A stretch of DNA of 64,000 nucleotides from Myxococcales bacterium (lineage in GTDB: Bacteria; Myxococcota_A; Bradymonadia; Bradymonadales; GCA-2716585). The stretch covers positions 1 to 64,000 of the forward strand of contig PBBL01000023.1 in the NCBI GenBank assembly GCA_002716585.1. Reading direction: 5' to 3'. Each line of letters opens with the position of its first letter. The first letter of the stretch is position 1. Positions 52,520 to 60,049 of this stretch are shown here, one piece after another. The notes beneath the pieces are model-generated. The model was not told where the DNA came from. It saw only the letters and a program-made list of their open reading frames with translations, and did no database searches. The position numbers and the translations under genes were made by a program.

Positions 52520-53231
52520 CTACCAGCGGCGCGACGCCAGGGTGACCCGGGCGGTCGTCAGGCAGACCAGGATGACGCTCAGGTAGTAGACGATGTCTTT
52601 GATCTCGATGACACCACGAGCGATGTTCTGGAAGTGGTAGCTGCTGCTGAGCTGCTCAAGCGCGACCGCGAGGGTCCCCGAGGAGTTGCCCATGAGGCGG
52701 TCGATGATGAACAGCAGGAAGCAGATGAAGAAGCCGAGCAGGATGGCGACGATCTGGTCGCGGGTCCACGACGAGACCATGATCCCGACCGAGGCGTAGG
52801 TCGCGCCCAGCAGGAGCAGCCCGGCGTAGCCGCCGATGATCGGCCCCCAGTCGAGGTTGCCCATGGTGGACAGCGACAGGGCGTAGGGCGTGGTGAACAG
52901 GAAGGTGACGGCAGAGCAGGATGACCGCGGCGAGGAACTTGCCCACGATGATCTGGGTGTCCGAGACCGGCATGGTCATCATCAGCTCAAGGGTGCCGGA
53001 GCGCTTCTCCTCAGCGACCAGGCCCATGGTGATGGCGGGGGCGAAGAAGGCGAGGAAGAGGGGCGCGTTGCTGAAGAGGCTGCGCAGGCTAAGTTCTTGA
53101 AAGCCTTGGAAGAACTCGTTCCAGAACATCCCGCCGGTGATGAGCAGGAAGAGGATGACGACGATGTAGGCGGTGAGGGAGTTGAAGTAGGTGCTCAACT
53201 CGCGCCGCGTGATGAACATGATGGCGTTCAC
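52520..53231 (-). pseudogene. GldF-like ABC-2 permease, interrupted by a frameshift
   Basis: The first part (from ATG 53231) encodes MNAIMFITRRELSTYFNSL and three membrane helices up to VGKFLAAVILL. At about 52914-52917 the frame breaks. The other frame continues directly with SAVTFLFTTPYALSLSTMGNLDWGPIIGGYAGLLLLGATYASVG and the remaining helices to 52520. Joining the two gives one normal permease of about 237 residues. A one-base gain or two-base loss in ATCCTGCTCTGCC explains the break. The ATPase overlaps its start by 4 nt and gldG follows, and both are intact. A sequencing error, recent inactivation or programmed frameshifting are all possible. Confidence 0.85.
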
Positions 53232-54382
53232 TGCTCAGCCTCCTCCGTGCTGTCGGAGGCCACGTCGCCGTCTTCTGGCGTCGTGTCTCCGGGGTCCGTG
53301 TTGCTTGCGTCGTCGTCCGAGCCGCGACGCGAGACGTCGTCCTTGAAGCGGTTGAGGAGGCGGACGCGCTTGTCCTTGTCGACCTGGTCGGCGTCGCCGG
53401 TGAGGGAGCGGAAGATGTCCTCAAGGCTCAGCTCCTCACGACGGAGGCCGAGCAGGGCGAGGTTCTCGCGCTGCGCGAGGGTCCAGACCTCGTGACGGAT
53501 GTCGGCGCCGCGCTTGGCGGTGACGAGGAACTGGGACTCCTTGTGGCGGGTCTCCAGGACTTCGGCGGCGACGACGCCGGAGAGCCTGGAGAGCGCGCGG
53601 GCGGTGGCCTCGGCGTCGTGCTTGTCGGCGCCGACGGTGGCGAGCGAGGTGACGAAGTGCTCCTCGGTGCGGACCCGGGCTTCGAGCTGGGGGATGGTGC
53701 CGTTGGCGACCAGCTTGCCCTTGTCGATGACGAGGATCCGGTCGCAGACGGCGGCGACCTCCTGCAGGATGTGGGTGGACATGATGATCGTCTTCTCGCG
53801 ACCGATCTCGGTGATGAGGTCGCGGATTTCGATGATCTGGTTGGGGTCGAGGCCGCTGGTGGGCTCATCGAGGATGAGCACCTCGGGGCGGTGGATGAGC
53901 GCCTGGGCGAGCCCGACGCGCTGCCGGTAGCCCTTGGAGAGCTCGCGGATGTGACGGTTGACGAAGCGGTTGAGGCCGCAGACGTTGACCGCCTCCTTGA
54001 GGCGGGCCTTGATCTGGGCGGCGGGGATCTGCCGCATGCGGGCGACGAACATGAGGTAGTCGTAGACGAGCATGTCGGGGTAGAGCGGGACGGTCTCAGG
54101 GAGGTAGCCGATCCGCTTGCGGACCTCCATGCTCTGTTCGGCGACGTCGTATCCGGCGACGCTGGCCTTGCCCGAGGTGGCGGCCATGAAGCAGGTCAGG
54201 ATCTTCATGGTGGTGGTCTTGCCGGCCCCGTTGGGGCCGAGGAAGCCGACGATTTCGCCGCGGTGGACCGTGAAGCTGACGTCCTTGAGGGCCTGAAACT
54301 CCCCATAGGACTTGCTCAGCCCCGTGACCTCGACGCTCACGGCGCGGTCCGTGCTGCTTCTGGTGGCAGGTGTCGCTGACAT
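53228..54382 (-). CDS. GldA-like ABC transporter ATPase
   Basis: The ATPase shows Walker A GPNGAGKTTTMK (about residue 50), the Q-loop region YLPETVPLYPDMLVYDYL, the ABC signature LSKGYRQRVGLAQAL, Walker B VLILDEPTSGLDP and the H-loop STHILQEV. It is fused to a C-terminal region of about 130 residues typical of the ABC-2/GldA type, ending in an acidic tail (384 residues). AGGAGGGAGGGC precedes the ATG. It is the first gene of the gldA-gldF-gldG-DUF4340 operon. Confidence 0.93.
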   Translation of the reverse strand: MSATPATRSSTDRAVSVEVTGLSKSYGEFQALKDVSFTVHRGEIVGFLGPNGAGKTTTMKILTCFMAATSGKASVAGYDVAEQSMEVRKRIGYLPETVPLYPDMLVYDYLMFVARMRQIPAAQIKARLKEAVNVCGLNRFVNRHIRELSKGYRQRVGLAQALIHRPEVLILDEPTSGLDPNQIIEIRDLITEIGREKTIIMSTHILQEVAAVCDRILVIDKGKLVANGTIPQLEARVRTEEHFVTSLATVGADKHDAEATARALSRLSGVVAAEVLETRHKESQFLVTAKRGADIRHEVWTLAQRENLALLGLRREELSLEDIFRSLTGDADQVDKDKRVRLLNRFKDDVSRRGSDDDASNTDPGDTTPEDGDVASDSTEEAEQ

Positions 54383-55238
54383 GCCCTCCCTCCTGGTTCG
54401 TGACTGTCAGATCCTCGCGCTCGACCGCCACACGGACCCGATGAGGGGCGTGACGGCGGGCGACGGCGAGCTGTCGTGATGTTGGGGCCCGGCGCGCTCG
54501 ACCGGGCCTGGGCGTCCCAGGCCGGGCGAGGCCGTAGCCATCGAACTGAGTCTTCGCGTCCTGAGGTGCCCGTGACGGGCACCCAGGCGGCTCAGCCCGG
54601 CCACAAACCGCGTTCAGGGGGTGCTGCATTCCTGACGGTCGGGACGGGCGAAGGGAGAGCCCGATGGCTCGACCCTGGGACGCCTGGGTTGTGAGGAGGC
54701 GTGCGGGCGAGGGCGATGTTGTCTCACCTGTCCCTACCACACGCGCGCCCTCTCAAATTCACCCCTCATGCCTAGACACCAGGGGTGGGCGGTCAAGCTC
54801 TTTTCGAGACAAACCGTCGCTTCATGTGTCGTGGAGCCAGGGGAGGCAGCGGTTGAGGGCGCAGCCGTCGCTTGAGGGGGTTTTGTCCACATTTTGTCCA
54901 CATGGGGCGTGGGGGTAACAGGCGCCCGCACAGCACGGGCTGCGTTGAGTTGGAGGTGGAGTGGGGGAGCGGTTGGTGCAGAGATGCTGTGGAAAACGTG
55001 TGGATAAGCGGCCGATTTATCCACAAAAAATCCCCACACTGCGGGCGCAGGTGTGGGGAAACGTGGGCGACACCGTGTTGTAATCCTGGCAGTTCAAGGG
55101 CTTGGTGGGTGACCTTTTGTTTTGTCGCCGATCACCCACGAACACGTCCAGGCGCTGGCATTGTGCGTGGATGTACGACGGGGGCCAGTTTTTTGATGGA
55201 AAAACGTTCGGGGAGCCGTCAGGAGCCCTCGTCGTGGC
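54383..55238 (+). other. 856-bp gene-free region with candidate DnaA-binding cluster
   Basis: No credible CDS is present; the small frames here are not gene-like. The left half contains an 11-bp stem with one mismatch (54502-54526). The right half contains the DnaA-box cluster listed separately and AT-richer pieces (TTTTTTGATGGAAAAA near 55190-55204). The ABC operon start (54382) and the end of a kinase gene (55239) flank it. It must also hold the promoter of the ABC operon, which I could not place. Confidence 0.6.
54881..55060 (+). other. candidate replication origin / DnaA-box cluster
   Basis: Two perfect tandem 11-mers TTTTGTCCACA (54881-54891, 54892-54902) each contain the box variant TTGTCCACA. 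About 85 bp on, TGTGGAAAA (54988-54996) and TGTGGATAA (54999-55007) lie again 11 bp apart on the other strand. TTATCCACA (55017-55025) and the weaker TGTGGGGAA (55052-55060) follow. Two of these are exact consensus DnaA boxes, and the 11-bp period puts neighbours about one helical turn apart, as in oriC. dnaA, dnaN and gyrB are not in the window. The ribosomal genes to the left are transcribed toward this site, which is unusual for an origin. A DnaA-titration or regulatory site is the alternative. Confidence 0.6.
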
Positions 55239-57587
55239 TCACTTGAACACGTGGTTGACGGCCTTGCTCTCGCCCTTGCCGAGCTTCAGCTGCTTGCGGA
55301 CGGCCCGCTGAAGCTCCGGGTTCTGGAGGAGGATGGTGTAGCTGCCCGGGCGCAGGCGGATCCGCTTGGGCGTCCGGCCCACCGAGCGACCGTTGACGGA
55401 CACCTCCGCCCAGGGCGTGGCGTTGATGGTGAGCGTGCTGCGCTCGCGCCACGCCTCCTGCTGCTTGCGCTTGAGCGCTGCGGCGCGCGCCTCTTCGTCG
55501 TCCGCTGAGCCCCCCGCCGACGCGTCGATGGAGCCGTCCTCCTCATCCTCGGGGGCTTCGTCCCCCCGGGCGACCGCGAGGTCATCCTCCTCGTCCCCCT
55601 CGGTGGGCTCGACCGCCTCCTCCGGGTCCTCCTCCTGAGGCTCCTCGGCCGCCTCCTCGTCGTCGCTCGCCGCGTCGTCCTCGGGCTGCTGTTGGGCGAC
55701 CTCGGCCGGGGGATCGTCGTCCGACTCTTTGTCAGGTGAGGGTGGGTCGTCGGTCGCCTCGTCGCGAGGCGCCTCCTGCGCTGTGGGCTCGGCGGCCTCC
55801 TCTTCTTCGACCCGCTCGGCCACCACGACGTCTGAGCCCGCCGGGCGAGCCACGGCGTCGTCGCGCTGGGAGGTCATGACCAGCATCGCGACGCCCAGCG
55901 TCAGCGCCGCGGCCAGCAGCAGCACCCCCGCCAGCGCGATCCACAGCGGGGCAGATGAGCGCTTGAGCGCGGGCCCCCGTGACGGCGTCGGCGTGTTGTG
56001 GCGCGGAGGCGGGGAGCGACGCGTCGGCGAGGGGCGCGTCGGCGCCTGAGGGCGCGCCCGAGGTACGCTCGCGGTCGCGACCGAGGGGGTCCTGGGCACG
56101 GCGGGCGACGAAGACGACGTCCGGAGGTTCGGGGCGGAGGGGCGAGGGGCGGAGGGGCGAGGCGCCGCGGGGACCGAGGCGCTCAGCTGGGGGCTGACGC
56201 GAGGGCGCGATGGAGCGGGCTGGGGCTGCGAGGCGTAGGGGTCGTTGACCTGCACGCCGAGCATCGCCGGGACGTCGATCGGGATGGTCGGCTCGCCGAT
56301 GTCGTCGTCGAGGCTGGGCGGCTCGTGCTCCTGGTAGGCTTCGTCGAGGAAGCCGTGATCGGTTGGCTCATGGAGGTGGCCGAGTGGGTCGAAAATGTCG
56401 GTGTGGGTCGCCGAGGCGAACTCCAGCCGGGCCTCGGGGGGCTGAGCGGTGTCCTGCTTCGGCAGCGCCTCCGCGATCTCCTGCTCCTGCTCCTGAAGCC
56501 AGACCGCGGGCCGGGTCCCGTTGACCCCATCGTCGTGGCTGAGGATGGAGGCCGATTGGGAGCGGGTCGGAGGGGGGCTCGGGGGGATGACCTGGGTGTG
56601 CAGGTCGGCCATGTGCATCAGCTTCGGGTCGTGGATGACCTCGGCGTGGGGGAGCTGCCCCTGCTCCAGATCAAAGAGCGTCTTCAGGAACCCCGGGAGC
56701 CCGATGGCGTCTCGGCTCGGGATGTGCGCCTCCAGCCAGCTCTGGAGGTCGGCCGCCATCTCGGCGCACGACGCGTAGCGCCTGGAGATGTCGCGCTCCA
56801 GCGCCTTGAGGCAGATGCGATCCAGCTCGGGGTCGATCCCAGGCACCAGCGACGACGGGGGCGCGATCGGCTGCTCCAGGACCATGGCGAAGGCTTCGAA
56901 GCTGGTCTCGGCGCTGAAGAGGCGCTGGCCCGTGAGCAGCTCGTGCATGATGATGCCGACGGCGAACAGGTCGCTGCGCCCGTCGAGGGTCCTGCCCTGC
57001 GCCTGCTCGGGCGACATGTAGCCGTACTTGCCCTTGACCGCCCCGGTGCGGGTCCGCGTCAGGCGGCTGGCGGCCTTGGCGATCCCGAAGTCGGTCAGCT
57101 TCACCCGCGCCCCTTCGAAGGTGAGCATGATGTTGTGCGGTGACACGTCGCGGTGGATGATCCCCAGCGGGGTGCCGTCGTCGGCGGTCTTGTTGTGGAC
57201 GTACCCGAGCGCCCGGCTGACGTCGTGAATGACCGTCGCCACCATGAGCGGCGTCATCCGCGTGCCGCGCCGCGCGGAGCGCTCCACGATCTGCTTGAGA
57301 TCCTTGCCCTCCACCAGCTCCATGACGATGAAGTGGTTCTCGCCCGCCCGGCCCAGCTCGTACACCCGGACGATGTTGGGGTGGCGCAGGCTCTGGGCGA
57401 TGGTGGCCTCGTCGATGAACATCTGAATGAACTCGATGTTCTCGACCAGCTCGTTGTGGAGCAGCTTGATGCAGAGAGGGTAGTCAGGTTCGCCGTCGCG
57501 CCAGGCCCGATAGGTTCGGGCCATACCGCCAACTGCGATCAACTCGCCAAGGCGGTAGGATCCCAGCGTTTTCGTTGGGAGTACCAC
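55239..57587 (-). CDS. transmembrane Hanks-type kinase with PEGA domain
   Basis: The N-terminal kinase domain has K41, E60, a catalytic loop HRDVSPHN (145-152) in which serine replaces the usual lysine, DFG (166-168) and YMSPEQAQG. The loop variant is common in Myxococcota-type kinases. A long Pro/Ser/Arg-rich linker leads to a transmembrane helix (about 548-571). Outside lie an acidic Glu/Asp/Ala-rich stretch and a C-terminal PEGA domain (about 717-782, INATPWAEVSVNGRSVGRTP). The layout suggests a membrane sensor kinase. Length 782 residues. Its promoter should lie in 57588-57671, where a TGGCTT-C-AAGCCA dyad (57630-57642) is seen. Confidence 0.9.
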   Translation of the reverse strand: MVLPTKTLGSYRLGELIAVGGMARTYRAWRDGEPDYPLCIKLLHNELVENIEFIQMFIDEATIAQSLRHPNIVRVYELGRAGENHFIVMELVEGKDLKQIVERSARRGTRMTPLMVATVIHDVSRALGYVHNKTADDGTPLGIIHRDVSPHNIMLTFEGARVKLTDFGIAKAASRLTRTRTGAVKGKYGYMSPEQAQGRTLDGRSDLFAVGIIMHELLTGQRLFSAETSFEAFAMVLEQPIAPPSSLVPGIDPELDRICLKALERDISRRYASCAEMAADLQSWLEAHIPSRDAIGLPGFLKTLFDLEQGQLPHAEVIHDPKLMHMADLHTQVIPPSPPPTRSQSASILSHDDGVNGTRPAVWLQEQEQEIAEALPKQDTAQPPEARLEFASATHTDIFDPLGHLHEPTDHGFLDEAYQEHEPPSLDDDIGEPTIPIDVPAMLGVQVNDPYASQPQPAPSRPRVSPQLSASVPAAPRPSAPRPSAPNLRTSSSSPAVPRTPSVATASVPRARPQAPTRPSPTRRSPPPRHNTPTPSRGPALKRSSAPLWIALAGVLLLAAALTLGVAMLVMTSQRDDAVARPAGSDVVVAERVEEEEAAEPTAQEAPRDEATDDPPSPDKESDDDPPAEVAQQQPEDDAASDDEEAAEEPQEEDPEEAVEPTEGDEEDDLAVARGDEAPEDEEDGSIDASAGGSADDEEARAAALKRKQQEAWRERSTLTINATPWAEVSVNGRSVGRTPKRIRLRPGSYTILLQNPELQRAVRKQLKLGKGESKAVNHVFK

Positions 57588-57671
57588 GTTAGGGCTTCTC
57601 CTGGGCAGGCACGCAGGTCACACGCACGGTGGCTTCAAGCCATGGTTCGGTGAGGCGCCGCAGAGCAGCTG

Positions 57672-59885
57672 CTACTTGAAGTCATGGGTGATGACGGCGT
57701 CCTCGCCGGACGTCACTTCAATATCCTTTCGCTGGCGCTGGCGCAAGTCTCCATTCTTGAACAGGATGACGTGCTTGCCCGTCGAGACCTCCACGCGGTT
57801 GATCGGGGTCCTCCCCAGGCGCCGACCGTCGAGGAAGACATCGGCCCAGGGCGTCGCCTTGATGGTGATGGTCCCCAGCCCGGTGTCGCCCCCGGCGTTG
57901 TCGTCCTTGTCGCCTTCCTGCGCCGCGTCGCCCTTCTTCGCGGCTGCGCCCTTGTCGTCGTCTTTCTTGGGGTCGTCCTTCTTGGGCTCTTGATCCGCCA
58001 CGGCCTTGTCATCTTTGGCGTCTGGAGCCTCGTCGTCCTTCTTGGGGTCGTCCTTCTTGGGCGCGTCGTCTTTCTTGGCGACCTCGTCGTCCTTCTTGGC
58101 GTCGTCGTCTTTCTTGGCGTCGTCGTCCTTTTTGGCGACTTCGTCGTCCTTCTTGTCGCCTTTGTCAGGAGACGCGTCGTCGGCCTGGGCCTTGTCATCC
58201 TGGTCGGTCTTCGCGGCGATCGCCTTGCTGTCGTCCTTCTTGCTGTCGTCTTTCTTGGGGTCGTCCTTCTTGGGCGCGTCGTCTTTTTTGGCGACCTCGT
58301 CGTCTTTCTTGTCGTCGTCCTTCTTGTCGCCCTTCCTGGGCTTGTCGGACGCTCTGGTGTCTGGCGATTTGGCGGTGGTCGCCGAGTCGGCGGACGTCTC
58401 GCCCATGAGCGCGGGCTTGAGGATGACGGCCCCGACCGCGATGACACCCACCGTGAGCGCGAGGACGCCGAAGATGGCGGCGATCAGCGCGGCGTTGAAC
58501 CAGGCGGGGCGCCCATCATCGACTTGAGGCGGCAGGTCATGCTCGACGGCGTCGAACACGGCGGTGGACTCATGCTTGGCGCCGCCGCCGCTGTAATCGG
58601 GTTCGCTGTAGCCGCCGTTGTCGTAGCCCCCTCCCGAGCTGGGGAGGCTGAAGTCGTCGGGGGCGCTGTCGAGGTCGAAGATGGCGGTCTTGTCACCGCT
58701 GAGCTGAGGCCCCCCTGCGCCGCCGCCCGCGAGCGGGGGCATGTCGAGCGCCTGGGTGCGTTGCAGGTTGGGGTCGACCTCCTTGGCCGCCCCGGGCATC
58801 GGACGCAGCCCGGAAGGTGCGGGCGGGCCTCCCGAGGGGGGATCGGGGAGCAGGTCGGGGGTGAGCATGGCGGTCGGCATCGCGGCCGCGAGCGCCATCT
58901 CCTCCTGCTTGGAGGGGGCGGGCATCGCCTCGCCGGGTTGGGGGAGCGGGAAGTCCGCCCGCCCGAAGATGGTCTGGACGAAGCGATCGAGGCCGGTGTT
59001 GCTGTGATCGACGCCGCGGGCCCGCATCCAGTCGTTGAGGGCGGCCTCCATCTCCAGGCCGTCGCGCCAGCGGTGCTCGCGCTCGCGCTCCAGCGTCTTG
59101 AGGCAGATCTGCTCCAGATCCGGGTCGATGCCCGGGACGAGATCCGAAGGCTTGGGGATCGGGTCGCGGATCACCTTGGTGAGGATCTCGAAGTCGGACT
59201 CCCCGGTGAAGAGGCGACGCCCGGTGAGCATCTCGTGCATGAGGATGCCGACGCCGAACAGGTCGCTGCGCCCGTCGAGGGCCTTGCCGCGCGCCTGCTC
59301 GGGCGACATGTAGGCGCACTTGCCCTTGACGGTGCCCGCGCGGGTGTGGGTCAGGCGGCTGGCGGCCTTGGCGATCCCGAAGTCGGTCAGCTTGACGTCG
59401 CCGTTGAAGCCGAGCAGGACGTTGTGGGGCGACACGTCGCGGTGGATGATCCCCAGCGGCTTGCCGTCCACCCGGCGCGCGTGGGCGTAGTGCAGCGCGC
59501 TCACGATGTCGCGGGAGATGTAGGCGATCATGGGCGCCGTCAGGCGAGTCTGCCGCCGGTACGCCAGCTCCAGCGTTTGCTTGAGGTCCTTGCCATCGAC
59601 CAGCTCCATGGCGATGTAATACGACCCGTCGTACGCGTTGAAGTCGTAGATCTTGACGATGTTCGGGTGAGCGAGCTGCGCGGCGATGGTGGCTTCGTCA
59701 ATGAACATGTTGACGAAGTTCTCATCATCGCTGTAGTGCGGCAGGATGCGCTTGATGCAGATCGGCGTCTCGTACTCCTCACCGGTGGTCAGCTCACCGC
59801 GAAAGAGCTCGGCCATGCCGCCCACGGCGATGCGCTCAAGCAGGATGTAATCCCCAAAGGGCTCAGGGCCTTGCGGTCCTTGCAT
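57672..59885 (-). CDS. transmembrane Hanks-type kinase with KKDD-repeat stalk and PEGA domain
   Basis: The kinase domain has K45, HRDVSPHN (148-155), DFG (168-170) and YMSPEQARG, closely similar to the next kinase downstream, so the two look like paralogues. A single transmembrane helix lies near 462-485. The exported part begins with about 150 residues made almost entirely of Lys and Asp in repeating units (KKDDAPKKDDPKKDD-like). The PEGA domain follows (about 665-737, IKATPWADVFLDGRRLGRTP). The stalk probably crosses or binds to the cell wall (inference). GAGAGGAG precedes the start at 59885. 737 residues. Confidence 0.9.
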   Translation of the reverse strand: MQGPQGPEPFGDYILLERIAVGGMAELFRGELTTGEEYETPICIKRILPHYSDDENFVNMFIDEATIAAQLAHPNIVKIYDFNAYDGSYYIAMELVDGKDLKQTLELAYRRQTRLTAPMIAYISRDIVSALHYAHARRVDGKPLGIIHRDVSPHNVLLGFNGDVKLTDFGIAKAASRLTHTRAGTVKGKCAYMSPEQARGKALDGRSDLFGVGILMHEMLTGRRLFTGESDFEILTKVIRDPIPKPSDLVPGIDPDLEQICLKTLEREREHRWRDGLEMEAALNDWMRARGVDHSNTGLDRFVQTIFGRADFPLPQPGEAMPAPSKQEEMALAAAMPTAMLTPDLLPDPPSGGPPAPSGLRPMPGAAKEVDPNLQRTQALDMPPLAGGGAGGPQLSGDKTAIFDLDSAPDDFSLPSSGGGYDNGGYSEPDYSGGGAKHESTAVFDAVEHDLPPQVDDGRPAWFNAALIAAIFGVLALTVGVIAVGAVILKPALMGETSADSATTAKSPDTRASDKPRKGDKKDDDKKDDEVAKKDDAPKKDDPKKDDSKKDDSKAIAAKTDQDDKAQADDASPDKGDKKDDEVAKKDDDAKKDDDAKKDDEVAKKDDAPKKDDPKKDDEAPDAKDDKAVADQEPKKDDPKKDDDKGAAAKKGDAAQEGDKDDNAGGDTGLGTITIKATPWADVFLDGRRLGRTPINRVEVSTGKHVILFKNGDLRQRQRKDIEVTSGEDAVITHDFK
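57905..58350 (-). repeat. low-complexity Lys-Asp repeat within kinase gene
   Basis: Coding-strand units close to GAC GAC AAG AAG recur for about 450 bp and encode KKDD-type repeats with short inserts. Unit lengths vary, so this is degenerate protein-level repetition, not a CRISPR or a simple tandem array. Confidence 0.8.
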
Positions 59886-59960
59886 ACGCTATGCTCCTCT
59901 CACCGGCTCGTTCGGTGCTCAACACAAGGGTGCATCCGGTCTGGATCTCAACCGATCCGC

Positions 59961-59989
59961 ATGATAACCGAGCCCGCCTCGCGTGTACA
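59961..59989 (-). promoter_or_regulatory. possible promoter of the 59,885 kinase gene
   Basis: On the minus strand TGTACA (59989-59984), 17 bp, TATCAT (59966-59961) lie about 75 bp before the kinase start. The hexamers match four and five of six consensus positions. The region is shared with the divergent gene starting at 60050. A TACATGTA palindrome overlaps the -35. Confidence 0.4.
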
Positions 59990-60049
59990 TGTATGTTTGG
60001 TCCGTACCCCGGGGCACGAGCCAGAGACTTCCGTTACGGAGCCCGCACC

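Noticed and set aside
54502..54526. GC-rich 11-bp hairpin as terminator of the kinase or ABC operon
   Set aside because: It has no T-run, lies upstream of the ABC operon start and is far from any gene end, so no role can be assigned.
57905..58350. regular repeats as a CRISPR array
   Set aside because: The repeats are in frame within a kinase gene, have no unique spacers, and encode a KKDD stalk.
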